64,000 bases of DNA. Source: Dyadobacter sp. CY347. GTDB taxonomy: Bacteria > Bacteroidota > Bacteroidia > Cytophagales > Spirosomataceae. The position numbers and the translations under genes are program-made. Numbering within the stretch: the first letter of the stretch is position 1; every line of letters starts with the position of its first letter. The notes below the pieces were generated by a model. The model had not been told where the DNA came from. It did no database searches and saw only the letters and a list, made by a program, of their open reading frames with translations. Below are positions 27,801 through 37,002 of this stretch, piece by piece. The stretch spans positions 226,836 through 290,835 of the forward strand of contig NZ_JAKFFT010000010.1 in the NCBI RefSeq assembly GCF_021502655.1, written 5' to 3'.

Positions 27801-28457
27801 ATGGAATTTTTAACGCAGTTCGTCGATTTCTTCCTTCATCTCGACAAGCATTTGTTCAATATTGTTGAGGAATACGGCACATTAACTTACGTGATCCTAT
27901 TCCTGATTGTTTTCACAGAAACAGGCCTTGTGATCATGCCACTGTTGCCCGGCGATTCACTTTTATTTGCTGCGGGTGCCATTGCGGCGAATGAAGGAAC
28001 CGGCCTGAATGTATGGCTGATCATCCTCATTCTCATTATTGCTGCGCTGATGGGCGACAATGTCAATTATTTTATGGGAAGGAAATTTGGAGGAGAAATC
28101 AAAAAACGGGAACGCATTCTATTCCTGAAAAGAGAATATCTAGAAAAAACCGAAGCATTTTACGAAAAGCATGGCGGTAGCACTGTAATTATGGCGCGTT
28201 TTATTCCTATTGTTCGCACTGTTGCGCCTTTCGTTGCTGGTGCGGGTAGTATGAACTACTCCAAATACATTATTTACTGTGTGATCGGCGCACTGCTTTG
28301 GGTGCCTTCCCTTACATTATTGGGCTATTTCTTCGGGAATATGGACATTGTTAAAAACAACTTCGAACTGGTCATTTTCGGAATTATCGGATTCTCGATC
28401 CTGCCAATGATTTTCCAATATCTTAAAAGCAGGTTTGCAAAGCCGTCGGCTGCGTAG
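27801..28457 (+). CDS. DedA-family (VTT domain) inner-membrane protein
   Basis: A 218-residue polytopic membrane protein with the DedA pattern: LPGDSLLFAAGAIAANEGTG near the N-terminus, the loop MGDNVNYFMGRKFG, and the conserved re-entrant segment with MARFIPIVRTVAPFVAGAGS. About five hydrophobic segments are visible. DedA proteins are linked to undecaprenyl phosphate or lipid flipping and envelope homeostasis; the exact substrate is unknown here. It follows comA by 42 bp and is closed by a strong terminator. Confidence 0.93.
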   Translation: MEFLTQFVDFFLHLDKHLFNIVEEYGTLTYVILFLIVFTETGLVIMPLLPGDSLLFAAGAIAANEGTGLNVWLIILILIIAALMGDNVNYFMGRKFGGEIKKRERILFLKREYLEKTEAFYEKHGGSTVIMARFIPIVRTVAPFVAGAGSMNYSKYIIYCVIGALLWVPSLTLLGYFFGNMDIVKNNFELVIFGIIGFSILPMIFQYLKSRFAKPSAA

Positions 28458-28496
28458 TTGAGCATTAATTCCTGTTAGCATTAGCATATTGATATA

Positions 28497-28537
28497 ATTT
28501 AAAAGGCCTCGTGACAATGTCGCGAGGCCTTTTAAAT
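28497..28537. terminator. Bidirectional terminator between the dedA-type gene and guaB
   Basis: ATTTAAAAGGCCTCG (28497-28511) is the perfect inverted complement of CGAGGCCTTTTAAAT (28523-28537), giving a 15-bp stem with an 11-base spacer. A/T arms on both sides suit termination from both converging genes. Confidence 0.9.
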
Positions 28538-28564
28538 ATGTTTTAACTAAACTAAAATCGTCGC

Positions 28565-30040
28565 TTAGGACTTAGAAGAATAGTTTGGCGCTTCTTTCTG
28601 GATCATTACATCGTGTGGATGGCTTTCTTTCACTCCTGCTGATGTAATCTTCACAAACTGTGCTTTCTGAAGAGATGCAATGTCTCCTGCTCCGCAATAA
28701 CCCATTCCCGCTTTCAGCCCTCCTACCATTTGATATACGATCTCTGAAACCTTTCCTTTGAATGGGACACGGCCTACAATCCCTTCCGGAACCAGCTTTT
28801 TAACATCATCCTCAGCATCCTGGAAATAGCGGTCTTTGGAACCATCTTCCATGGCTTCAACCGATCCCATTCCGCGGTAAGCTTTAAATTTCCGTCCTTC
28901 ATAAATAACAATCTCACCCGGAGCTTCATCGCTTCCTGCCAACATAGAGCCGATCATGATTGTGCTTGCGCCGCCGGCCAGTGCTTTCGTCATATCGCCG
29001 GAGAAACGAATTCCGCCGTCCGCGATAACTGGAACGTCTGTGTCTTTCAATGCCTCAGCTGCCCACATTACGGCAGTAAGCTGCGGTACACCAATTCCGG
29101 CAATGATACGCGTTGTACAAATACTGCCAGGCCCAACACCCACTTTCACTGCGTCGGCGCCAGCATCTGCCAAAGCCTTCGCTCCCTCACCGGTTGCCAC
29201 ATTACCTGCAATGACATCCAGCTTAGGAAACTGCTTTTTAACAGATTTCAATGCTTCGATAACACCATATGAATGTCCATGTGCCGTGTCCAGGCTGATC
29301 ACATCCACGCCAGCTTTTACCAACGCTTCAACTCTTTTCAAAAGATCCGCTGTTACGCCAACCGCAGCGCCTACGCGTAACCTGCCGTATTCATCTTTGC
29401 AAGCATTAGGGTGAGATTTCCGTTTCAGGATATCCTTATACGTAATCAGTCCTGTCAGCCTGTACTCGGAATCGACGATAGGAAGTTTCTCGATTTTGTA
29501 CTCTTGCAAGATTTTTTCAGCATCGTCCAGCGACAACCCGTCGGATGCCGTGATCAGATTGTCTTTTGTCATGATATCTGTAACAGGTTTTGCCATTTCT
29601 CTTTCGAAACGCAAATCCCTGTTAGTCAGGATGCCAATAAGCTTGTGATCTTTGTCGATAACGGGAATTCCGCCGATTTTAAACTCGCGCATAATCTGGT
29701 GCGCGTCACCTAATGTAGCCGTGTCCGAAAGCGTGATGGGATCCAGGATCATGCCGCTTTCGGAGCGTTTTACTTTCCGAACCTGCTCAGCCTGGGCTTC
29801 GAGGCTCATATTTTTGTGAATAATCCCGATCCCGCCTTCCTGGGCCATCGCAATGGCCAGGTCGAATTCGGTAACGGTATCCATTGCAGCAGAAACAAGT
29901 GGAATGTTCAGCTCAATGTTACGTGTCAGCTTGGTTTTTGTTGTTGTGTTGCGAGGCAGAATTTCTGAATAACCAGGTATTAGAAGAACGTCGTCGTACG
30001 TTAACGCCTCGAAGAGGACTTTGGATGGGTCTGTGCTCAT
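28565..30040 (-). CDS. guaB: Inosine-5'-monophosphate dehydrogenase
   Basis: A 491-residue enzyme that converts IMP to XMP, the committed step to GTP. It has a TIM barrel with two inserted CBS domains (about 95-210, ITLSDTATLGDAHQIMREFK and VTDIMTKDNLITASDGLSLD). The catalytic Cys is in GVGPGSICTTRIIAGIGVPQ and the mobile flap is around YRGMGSVEAMEDGSKDRYF. Standard length. Monocistronic, with a promoter upstream and a bidirectional terminator downstream. Confidence 0.98.
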   Translation of the reverse strand: MSTDPSKVLFEALTYDDVLLIPGYSEILPRNTTTKTKLTRNIELNIPLVSAAMDTVTEFDLAIAMAQEGGIGIIHKNMSLEAQAEQVRKVKRSESGMILDPITLSDTATLGDAHQIMREFKIGGIPVIDKDHKLIGILTNRDLRFEREMAKPVTDIMTKDNLITASDGLSLDDAEKILQEYKIEKLPIVDSEYRLTGLITYKDILKRKSHPNACKDEYGRLRVGAAVGVTADLLKRVEALVKAGVDVISLDTAHGHSYGVIEALKSVKKQFPKLDVIAGNVATGEGAKALADAGADAVKVGVGPGSICTTRIIAGIGVPQLTAVMWAAEALKDTDVPVIADGGIRFSGDMTKALAGGASTIMIGSMLAGSDEAPGEIVIYEGRKFKAYRGMGSVEAMEDGSKDRYFQDAEDDVKKLVPEGIVGRVPFKGKVSEIVYQMVGGLKAGMGYCGAGDIASLQKAQFVKITSAGVKESHPHDVMIQKEAPNYSSKS

Positions 30041-30068
30041 AGCAAATAAACTATTGTTATTTGCCGGG

Positions 30069-30076
30069 CAAAATTA
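30069..30076 (-). promoter_or_regulatory. Promoter -7 element of guaB
   Basis: On the minus strand TAATTTTG matches TAnnTTTG exactly. The predicted start, near 30062, gives a leader of about 22 bases before the guaB ATG. Confidence 0.5.
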
Positions 30077-30243
30077 AGAATAAGTTTCAAGGAAATAAAA
30101 TCAATTGCACTTTTGGAGTAAAAAAACTTTGTAAGACTTTGCGGGCAAACTTTCAAAGCATTCAAATTTCAGCAGAAACGTTACCTGAATTTCGCCAAAA
30201 GAATGCATAAAAGGCTGGTTAGGCCCTTCTGTCAACAGAATGC

Positions 30244-31560
30244 CTAGGAAACCAAAACCCGCACTTTTTTAATTCGCTTTTTATCCGCCGATTGTACTTT
30301 AAAAGTAACGCCCCTGTGCGTCGCTAATTCTCCCGGGCGGGGCAGTCGGGAAAATAATTCAAGCAGCAGGCCAGCCAATGATTCATTGTTACCCCTTACT
30401 TCATCGAAATAGTCTGTTTCGAGATTCAGCAATCTGCAAAGGTCATTGATCAAAACCCTACCTTCAAACACGTAAGTATTTTCGTCAACCTGGGTGTAAT
30501 TCACTTCATCGTCTTCATCATACTCATCATTGATATCACCAAAAATCTCTTCAATGATGTCTTCCAATGTGATTAACCCGCTTGTTCCGCCGTATTCATC
30601 AACGACAATGGCCATATGCACGCGGCGATTTTGGAATTCCTTCATCAGGTCATCCAAATGCTTGCTTTCCGGAATAAAATAGGCTGGCCGGAGCAGTTTT
30701 TGCCAGTTGAAATGCTCGTCCTGATGAATGTTGGGAAGCAAATCTTTTACATTAAGAATCCCTTCAATATGATCCAGGTCATCACGATAAACCGGAACGC
30801 GTGAATAGCCGGACTTATTAATTTTATCCATTAACTCATGGAAATTCAGCTCGATATCAAACGCTGTAATGTGAAGCCGCGCCTGCATTGCCTTTTTTGA
30901 ATTGGTCTGCCTGAAATTGGCAAGTCCTCTCAGGAGATCCGTTTCTTCTTCACTTTCTGCCTTTGCTTCAAGCATTTCTGTCGTGATTTCGGCACCTTCC
31001 GGCGTTAACACACCAAAAGAATATCCCAGCTTCATGATCGGCTGCGCGAGAGGCTGACAGACTTTGATCAGAAACCTGGTAATGCCGGAAATTTTAGGAA
31101 CGAGTTCAAGCGCGCGGCGGGCGCTGTTATAGCGGACCATGGCATCGAGCCATATCCAGAGCGCAAGACAACCTATTGAGATCCATTGAAACAAATTTCC
31201 AGGATCACTTTGGATGTGGATCCACGCGAGCCGTGCAGCCAGGATCAATGCCAATAATGTGATCCCACGCTGAATAAGGGAAAGCGCAAGCTGTTGTAAT
31301 CGGCTTGGCAATGTGCTTTCTGCATCATTTTTACGCTCCCAGGGATTCTCCATGGCGCCCGAGGCAGCATATGCGGCCCGGATTCCGGAAAGGGAAAGGG
31401 AAATAATAAAAAGGAAAATAACCAGGATCAGGTCGTATGGCGCAAGAAAATCAGTGGGTATAATGACTCCTGCAAATAAGGTTTGCGTACATTTTTGGGG
31501 GAGTAGAATCCCCGTACGCGTTCGGGGAAGCGGATCGTCGCTGTCTGCTGTTTCTTTCAC
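30244..31560 (-). CDS. gldE: GldE-like CNNM/CBS/CorC-domain membrane protein
   Basis: A 438-residue protein starting at GTG. It has three to four N-terminal membrane segments (DLILVIFLFIISLSLSGIRA, ITLLALILAARLAWIHI, WISIGCLALWIWLDAMV), a CBS pair (about 200-330, SGYSRVPVYRDDLDHIEGIL and HMAIVVDEYGGTSGLITLED) and a C-terminal CorC/HlyC transporter-associated domain. This is the architecture of gliding-motility protein GldE. Flavobacterial gldE lies next to ssb and mutY, and ssb is the upstream neighbour here. Whether it acts in gliding or T9SS function, or is simply a CNNM-type ion transporter, is open. gldD, the usual partner, is not adjacent. Confidence 0.85.
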   Translation of the reverse strand: MKETADSDDPLPRTRTGILLPQKCTQTLFAGVIIPTDFLAPYDLILVIFLFIISLSLSGIRAAYAASGAMENPWERKNDAESTLPSRLQQLALSLIQRGITLLALILAARLAWIHIQSDPGNLFQWISIGCLALWIWLDAMVRYNSARRALELVPKISGITRFLIKVCQPLAQPIMKLGYSFGVLTPEGAEITTEMLEAKAESEEETDLLRGLANFRQTNSKKAMQARLHITAFDIELNFHELMDKINKSGYSRVPVYRDDLDHIEGILNVKDLLPNIHQDEHFNWQKLLRPAYFIPESKHLDDLMKEFQNRRVHMAIVVDEYGGTSGLITLEDIIEEIFGDINDEYDEDDEVNYTQVDENTYVFEGRVLINDLCRLLNLETDYFDEVRGNNESLAGLLLELFSRLPRPGELATHRGVTFKVQSADKKRIKKVRVLVS

Positions 31561-31695
31561 AAATGGTCTGGAAAAGTTTGCAATAAACTTTTGTTTAAAT
31601 AAATGTAGCGATTCTGTTCAAAAATATTATTCCAATGCGCCCTAAATCGTGAAATAAATACTTTTGAACAGAACTGCCTTATGTTGCCGATATAA

Positions 31696-32175
31696 TTAGA
31701 ATGGCAAGTCGTCATCATCGTTTCCTGCTGCCAATGATGGCGGGATCGGGTCAGATGACCTTGGTGCCTGGTTTGCTCTTGGCTGGGAAGATTGTGCGTA
31801 ACCGCTTCCGCCGCTGCTCTCTCCGCCACCGCCAGAACCAGCCGGACCGCCCAGCAATGTCATGCTGTTTGCGCGAATGGTAACGCCGGTTTTTTGCTGT
31901 CCTTCTTTATCCGTCCAACTGTCTGTACGGATCCGGCCTTCAATGTAAACCTGATTGCCTTTTTTCAAGTATTTCTCAGCGACTTTGGCCAATCCTTCCC
32001 AAAGCTCAATGCGGTGCCACTCTGTATTATCGACGCGTTCACCGCTTTTGTTGGTATATGACTCTGTTGTGGCAATATTAAATTTTGCAACTGCCGAGCC
32101 GCTTTCCAGATATCTCACCTCCGGGTCGCTTCCCAGATTGCCTATCAAAATGACCTTGTTAACACTTCCTGCCAT
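31696..32175 (-). CDS. ssb: Single-stranded DNA-binding protein
   Basis: A 159-residue SSB. The OB-fold runs from about 4 to 110 (NKVILIGNLGSDPEVRYLES, TEWHRIELWEGLAKVAEKYL, GNQVYIEGRIRTDSW). It is followed by a Gly/Ser/Pro-rich linker and the acidic tip DDDDLPF that recruits partner proteins. It lies upstream of gldE. A near-consensus -7 box (TATCTTTA on the minus strand, 32212-32219) stands about 40 bases before the ATG, so it may have its own promoter. Confidence 0.97.
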   Translation of the reverse strand: MAGSVNKVILIGNLGSDPEVRYLESGSAVAKFNIATTESYTNKSGERVDNTEWHRIELWEGLAKVAEKYLKKGNQVYIEGRIRTDSWTDKEGQQKTGVTIRANSMTLLGGPAGSGGGGESSGGSGYAQSSQPRANQAPRSSDPIPPSLAAGNDDDDLPF

Positions 32176-32235
32176 GATTTCTTATTTGTGGATGATTATT
32201 ATAGTTTATTTTAAAGATACAGATGTAAAAGCACT

Positions 32236-33441
32236 TTATAAATCCTGCTCGCTGATTTTGCCCGTTATTTTATGTTTAAGTATTAATTTATTCCGGCCAT
32301 CATGCGTCATTTCCTGTTTAATTAAATAATATTCTTCATTGTAAGAAGTGTAATTTGACGGTTTGGTCACACCCTCCTGCCCACGCCACACAGGAAGTTC
32401 TACTTTCTCCCAAAGCTTGGTTTTGGCCGATTTATATGCCGCATCAATAACAGCATTGACCACATAACCATCGTAAAAAGTTTCTGCTGCCTCAGTCCCA
32501 TTTTCAACCGCATTGAACATATCGGTGAACATATGGTTATAACCCAGATCATTCACTTCGTCACCCACCGGAAATAGCCAGCCTGTGTTGCTTTCGGCCT
32601 TTTCTGCCACATAGTCCTCTCCTTTTCCATCCGCATTCTGGCCCGTTGTGAACATCTCAAAACCGGTTCTCAGGAAATTATTGATCCAGATCGTTCCTTC
32701 GGTTCCCATGACCTCATCGCGCAGGTCCATTCCGCCGCGGAACGTCCAGCTCACTTCAAACTGGCCGATGGCGCCATTTTCATATTTAACCAATGCGATC
32801 GCATGATCCTCAGCATCAATAGGTTTCACCTGCGTATCCGCCCAGCACATGACTTCGACCGGCTTAATGTCCTTACCAATAAAATTGCGTGAAATTTCAA
32901 TGCAATGGCATCCAAGGTCAAGAATACATCCGCCGCCTGCTTGTTCAATGTCCCAGAACCATTCACTATGCGGACCCGGGTGTGCTTCACGGGATTTTGC
33001 CCAGATTATCCTCCCTAATGATCCGTTTCTGACACTTTCCATGGATTTCAAAAACTTCGGCGTGTAGCAAAGGTCTTCCAGATAGCCTGCAAAAATCCCT
33101 GCTTCCTCCGCTGCTCTCATCATTCTTAACGCCTCTGCTCCATTTCGGCCCAGCGGCTTGGTGGAAACAACCGCTTTTTTATGCTTTGCGCACAACATTA
33201 CGGCTTCTTCGTGAATGTTGTTGGGCAGTGCAATGCACACCATATTCACGTCCGGATGCGCAATGACTTCCTCCATATTGGACGACCAAAAATCGCATCC
33301 GTAGTCGGTCGCGAACTTTTGCGCACTCTCTTCCCGTCGAGCATAAATTGCAACAACCCTATCCCGGCCCCGCTGACCATGAATGGATTCAGCATAAAAA
33401 CGTCCGATAAAACCGGAACCTAACATCGCAATTTTCTGCAT
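32236..33441 (-). CDS. Gfo/Idh/MocA-family oxidoreductase
   Basis: A 401-residue cytoplasmic NAD(P)-dependent oxidoreductase. The N-terminal Rossmann fold starts KIAMLGSGFIGRFYAESIHG. The family motif EKP appears as VVSTKPLGRN, and the C-terminal dimerisation sheet includes GGGCILDLGCHCIEI with the putative catalytic region near LGCH. No signal peptide. The substrate is probably a sugar, inositol or derivative, but cannot be specified. It lies 38 bp after a PhyH-type dioxygenase gene on the same strand, suggesting a two-gene catabolic unit. Confidence 0.87.
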   Translation of the reverse strand: MQKIAMLGSGFIGRFYAESIHGQRGRDRVVAIYARREESAQKFATDYGCDFWSSNMEEVIAHPDVNMVCIALPNNIHEEAVMLCAKHKKAVVSTKPLGRNGAEALRMMRAAEEAGIFAGYLEDLCYTPKFLKSMESVRNGSLGRIIWAKSREAHPGPHSEWFWDIEQAGGGCILDLGCHCIEISRNFIGKDIKPVEVMCWADTQVKPIDAEDHAIALVKYENGAIGQFEVSWTFRGGMDLRDEVMGTEGTIWINNFLRTGFEMFTTGQNADGKGEDYVAEKAESNTGWLFPVGDEVNDLGYNHMFTDMFNAVENGTEAAETFYDGYVVNAVIDAAYKSAKTKLWEKVELPVWRGQEGVTKPSNYTSYNEEYYLIKQEMTHDGRNKLILKHKITGKISEQDL

Positions 33442-33479
33442 AAGAATAATATCATTTAAGTTTTAGGATAGTCGTAATG

Positions 33480-34337
33480 TCAGGTCGTTTTCACTTCACT
33501 TTCCCAGCCGGTCGTTTTTAATGCTGGATCATTTTCTTTTTTCAAAAAGTCGGCATCACCAAATGATGCAGCATCCCATTCCAGAAGCGCCCGGTCGGGC
33601 ACAATTGAAACCGGAACTCGCCACGATGTGGAAGTTTCGGCATAGGCAATGTTGGATTGTGAATTATAGCAGGAGATCAGCGACCATCTTGGATGATCCG
33701 ACAAATTGGCTTCGGACCTGTGCATGAGGTTACTATGAAAAAACAACGCGTCGCCCGGCTCGATCTCGCAATAAACAAGATCCATCGTTTTCAATGCGTG
33801 ATTGACCATTTCCATGTCCGCACCCACCTGTTCGCCTGCGAAGCCATGGTTTACGCGGCCCATTTTGTGTGAGCCTTTAATGACTTGCAAACAACCATTT
33901 TCCTTGTTAGCAGGCGTCAAAGCGATCATTACGCTCATTAACTGGTCGGGATAAATAAATTGATTTTTATACCAATAACCATAATCCTGATGCCACTCCC
34001 AGGCACCGCCGACCTTCGGTTCTTTTTGCATTAGTTTGGTATGAAAATGACAAACCGGGCTTTCCTGCCCCAGCAACTGCCTAACGGAATTGACCATTCG
34101 CTCGCTCCGGATCAAATAGCCAAAAACATCATCTCCCGGCGTAAACCACAAGGAAAGTTTCGTCTTTTTCCCCGACTGATCATTCAGGTCCATCGCGTTA
34201 TTCTGCATGACCGAATTCTCGACCGCCGTTTTATATAACTTATCGGTCTCTTCCTTTGAAAATAGTCCTTTGACAACCAGGTAACCATCCTCCTCAAATG
34301 TCTTGATCTGATTTGCATTCAAACTAAAACTCGTCAT
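33480..34337 (-). CDS. Phytanoyl-CoA dioxygenase (PhyH) family oxygenase
   Basis: A 285-residue Fe(II)/2-oxoglutarate-dependent oxygenase. The iron ligands are visible: His116-x-Asp118 in WEWHQDYGYW and the distal His206 in SNLMHRSEAN, with Arg217 (DHPRWSL) as the likely 2-oxoglutarate anchor. The length fits the family. The substrate is unknown; bacterial PhyH proteins hydroxylate varied small molecules. It is paired with the Gfo/Idh gene downstream and both lie between mutY and ssb. Confidence 0.88.
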   Translation of the reverse strand: MTSFSLNANQIKTFEEDGYLVVKGLFSKEETDKLYKTAVENSVMQNNAMDLNDQSGKKTKLSLWFTPGDDVFGYLIRSERMVNSVRQLLGQESPVCHFHTKLMQKEPKVGGAWEWHQDYGYWYKNQFIYPDQLMSVMIALTPANKENGCLQVIKGSHKMGRVNHGFAGEQVGADMEMVNHALKTMDLVYCEIEPGDALFFHSNLMHRSEANLSDHPRWSLISCYNSQSNIAYAETSTSWRVPVSIVPDRALLEWDAASFGDADFLKKENDPALKTTGWESEVKTT

Positions 34338-34442
34338 AACTGCGTCGTTTTACATGTTTAGTACAAAAATATATTACTTAAAATACAATTCCTTAAACTT
34401 GATCAAGTTTAAAATCATTTAGACGGAATTCGTTTGAACTGG

Positions 34443-35522
34443 TCACAAATATTTTTCTTCATTTAGCAAAGTATTTATCAAAATCGGCTTTGGAAGCGCC
34501 TCAATGGCATTTTTTGAGAAAAAATAAATATTTGGGGGTAAGTCAAACGGCACATTTTCAGGAATAGTAACCCACCAGAACTGAACATGTAATTTTTGAT
34601 GGGTTAACAAATGGACGTACGTTTTCGAAATCTGACGAATACTGCCCTTGCCTAGCAGCGCAAACAATGTTTCATTCCCATCCAGATCATCCGGCGATTC
34701 AATCTGACCGGCTGATTCTACGAGAAAAAAATCATAAAGTCCTTTCCAGATGTCTTTTGAGCTCCTTTCCTGCATGGCTAATTTTTCGCCTTGCTGAAAA
34801 ATGAAATAATTCAAAAACCGGTTTTTGGCTTTTTGCTTTTTTGCTTTTACCGGAAGTTCATTTTGCACATTGAAAGCGTATGCATAACAAATGTCATTGA
34901 AAGGACATATTGTACAGTTTGGCGAAACAGGCACACATTGGATCGCGCCAAACTCAATCATAGCCTGGTTATAAGTCGCCGGATCTTCGTGGGAAATCAG
35001 CGTTTTTGCAACTTTGGCAAACTCCTTTTTCCCTTCATTGCTGAGCATGTCTGACTTGATTCCAAAAATGCGCGACATGACCCGGTAAACATTGCCGTCA
35101 ATGGCTGCAACTGCTTCATTAAAAGCAAAAGATGCGATGGCCGCCGCCGTATAATGACCCAAACCCTTTAACTTTGAAAGGGTTAATGCAGTTTCAGGGA
35201 ATTTTCCACCAAACTCGCTAACGACCTGTCGGGCCGTATAATGCATGTTCCGCGCCCTGGAATAATAGCCCAGGCCCTGCCACAACCTCAGGACATCGCG
35301 CTCGTCGGCATTAGCAAGATCAAATACGGTTGGATAATTGGCTGTAAATTTCTCATAATAAGGCATTCCCTGTGCGACCCTTGTTTGCTGTAAAATGATC
35401 TCGGACAGCCATATTTTATAAGGGTCTGTGGTTTGTCGCCAGGGCAAAGGACGGTGGTTTTTGAGATACCAGGATTTAAGTTTTTTGTTAAAATCAATTG
35501 CCTGTAACTGATCTGATATCAT
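34443..35522 (-). CDS. mutY: A/G-specific adenine glycosylase MutY
   Basis: A 359-residue base-excision repair enzyme that removes adenine opposite 8-oxoguanine. The catalytic Glu41 is in LSEIILQQTRV. A helix-hairpin-helix follows (LKGLGHYTAAAIASFAFNEA), with Asp142 in AIDGNVYRV. The [4Fe-4S] cysteines are C196-x6-C203-x2-C206-x5-C212. The C-terminal NUDIX-like domain that reads 8-oxoG occupies about 225-355. It is divergent from the HU gene. Downstream come PhyH, Gfo, ssb and gldE on the same strand. Confidence 0.97.
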   Translation of the reverse strand: MISDQLQAIDFNKKLKSWYLKNHRPLPWRQTTDPYKIWLSEIILQQTRVAQGMPYYEKFTANYPTVFDLANADERDVLRLWQGLGYYSRARNMHYTARQVVSEFGGKFPETALTLSKLKGLGHYTAAAIASFAFNEAVAAIDGNVYRVMSRIFGIKSDMLSNEGKKEFAKVAKTLISHEDPATYNQAMIEFGAIQCVPVSPNCTICPFNDICYAYAFNVQNELPVKAKKQKAKNRFLNYFIFQQGEKLAMQERSSKDIWKGLYDFFLVESAGQIESPDDLDGNETLFALLGKGSIRQISKTYVHLLTHQKLHVQFWWVTIPENVPFDLPPNIYFFSKNAIEALPKPILINTLLNEEKYL

Positions 35523-35607
35523 ATTAATTGCACTTATGTACGCTGTTATTTAACCAATTAGAAAAAAAATGAAAACGCCTTCCTTTTAAATCTTGGTAAA
35601 ATTAGCG

Positions 35608-35615
35608 TACCTTTG
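35608..35615 (+). promoter_or_regulatory. Promoter -7 element of the HU gene
   Basis: TACCTTTG is an exact match to TAnnTTTG. The predicted transcription start is near 35622, giving a leader of about 60 bases before the GTG at 35682. Confidence 0.55.
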
Positions 35616-35681
35616 TGTTCCCAAAATTTAGAGGAGTAAGTAAATAAATGAAATAATATCCACTTAAAGTAAACAATCAAA

Positions 35682-35987
35682 GTGACTAAGGCAGACGTAA
35701 TCGCACAGATTTCTGAGAAAACAGGTGTAGACAAGGGCGATGTTCAGCAAACGCTCGAATCGTTCTTCACCGTGGTAAAGGACTCACTTTCTGAGGGAGA
35801 GAACCTTTATGTAAGAGGTTTTGGTAGTTTCATCAATAAAAAACGTGCGCGTAAAGTTGCCCGTAATATTTCGAAGGGAACTTCAATGATCATTGACGAG
35901 CACTTTGTACCGAGCTTCAAACCTGCAAAAGTATTTGTTGAGCAGGTTAAGGAAAGTGACAAACTTAAAGCTGTTGCTGAAAAGTAA
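35682..35987 (+). CDS. HU/IHF-family DNA-binding protein
   Basis: A 101-residue histone-like protein starting at GTG (MTKADVIAQISEKTGVDKGD). The HU signature is intact: NLYVRGFGSFINKKRARKVA in the beta-arm region, followed by a conserved helix and HFVPSFKPAKVFVEQVK. A short charged C-terminal extension is present. HU dimers bend and compact DNA. It is divergent from mutY and followed by a TPR protein and RNase G, an order that recurs in Bacteroidota (flavobacterial himB/mutY/ssb/gldE neighbourhoods). Confidence 0.95.
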   Translation: MTKADVIAQISEKTGVDKGDVQQTLESFFTVVKDSLSEGENLYVRGFGSFINKKRARKVARNISKGTSMIIDEHFVPSFKPAKVFVEQVKESDKLKAVAEK

Positions 35988-36017
35988 TTTACCTGAAAAG
36001 GTTTGGGTTATAACAGT

Positions 36018-36863
36018 ATGAAAAAGTCTATCTTTCTTTCTTGTGTACTTGCAGTCGCTCTGGTTGGAACGCTTTTCAGCCTTCCCAAGGTCGTTGTGAA
36101 TACGAAGGGAAAAGAAGTAGGCAACGAAAGAAGCCAGTCCCAGGCAGCTGCAACCGTAGCTGCTCCGGACTCTTCCGTTCAGTCGCCATCACATGAAGCC
36201 ACCATCGCGCCGGATCAGCAAAAAATCGTCGATCAGCTCAGAAATGGCTTTGAAAATGCGAATGATAAGGAAAAGGTTGCAGCGGGCTTGAAATTGTCAG
36301 ATAAATTTGCTCAGTTGCAGAAGTTTGACAGTGCAGCATTTTATGCTGAAAAAGCAGCGCTTTTGTCTCCAAATGTTGAAAATCTTGTCAGGACCGGTGA
36401 TCGTTATTACGAAGCTTACGGATTTGCCATTGATGATCATAAAGCAAAAAACCTTGGAGCCAAAACTCGCGAATACTACCAGAAAGCACTTGACCAGAAT
36501 CCTGGCCTGTTAGCTGCCAAAGCCAACATGGCGATGACTTACGTGAACACAGAAAACCCGATGCAGGGAATTTTAATGTTGCGCGAAGTGATTGACACCG
36601 ATCCTACCAACGAATTGGCATTGTTCAATTTAGGGATCTTGTCCATGAGATCTAACCAATATTCAAAAGCTGCCGACAGGTTCAGACAGATTTTGACCAA
36701 TAATCCGGCCAATACAAAAGCGAAGTTCTATTTAGGATTAACGCTCGTGGAACTGGGAAACAAAGAAGAGGCCCGCAAGGTCCTTTCCGAAGTTAAAAAG
36801 GAGGAAAAAGATCCTGTAATCCAGCAAGCGATTGGCGAATTGGAAGGTCGTCTGAACAATTGA
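36018..36863 (+). CDS. Tetratricopeptide-repeat protein with N-terminal membrane/signal segment
   Basis: A 281-residue protein. I use the ATG at 36018 (MKKSIFLSCVLAVALVGTLF), not the TTG at 36003. After the hydrophobic N-terminus comes a Ser/Ala/Pro-rich stretch, then at least three TPR units (about 85-265), for example LLAAKANMAMTYVNTENPMQ, ELALFNLGILSMRSNQYSKA and TKAKFYLGLTLVELGNKEEA. TPRs mediate protein contacts; no partner is evident. It lies 30 bp after HU in the same direction. Confidence 0.85.
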   Translation: MKKSIFLSCVLAVALVGTLFSLPKVVVNTKGKEVGNERSQSQAAATVAAPDSSVQSPSHEATIAPDQQKIVDQLRNGFENANDKEKVAAGLKLSDKFAQLQKFDSAAFYAEKAALLSPNVENLVRTGDRYYEAYGFAIDDHKAKNLGAKTREYYQKALDQNPGLLAAKANMAMTYVNTENPMQGILMLREVIDTDPTNELALFNLGILSMRSNQYSKAADRFRQILTNNPANTKAKFYLGLTLVELGNKEEARKVLSEVKKEEKDPVIQQAIGELEGRLNN

Positions 36864-36907
36864 TAAGCAGAAAAAACAATCAATTTTTATTTTAAACGAC
36901 ATAAAAC

Positions 36908-36997
36908 ATGCCTTGCGGAAAAAAAAGAAAGAGACATAAGATTTCAACTCACAAGAGAAAGAAAAGACTTAGAAAAAACAGACATAAGAAGAAATAA
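36908..36997 (+). CDS. 29-residue basic ribosomal-type protein (AURKAIP1/COX24-domain, bS22/mS38-like)
   Basis: A 29-codon ORF beginning MPCGKKRKRHKISTHKRK and ending NRHKKK. More than half of the residues are Lys, Arg or His. It matches the very short AURKAIP1/COX24-domain proteins annotated in Bacteroidota, related to the C-terminal part of mitochondrial mS38 and to bS22, which sit in the small ribosomal subunit near the decoding centre. The family is recalled, not searched. It is followed 5 bases after its stop by a hairpin. Confidence 0.85.
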   Translation: MPCGKKRKRHKISTHKRKKRLRKNRHKKK

Positions 36998-37002
36998 TAT
37001 AT

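Noticed and set aside
28956..29414. Plus-strand ORF of 152 codons opposite guaB
   Set aside because: Antisense shadow of guaB, with a low-complexity Ala/Pro/Thr translation.
30041..30243. A gldD or other small gene between guaB and gldE
   Set aside because: Only about 200 bp, with no open frame of useful length; it holds the guaB promoter.
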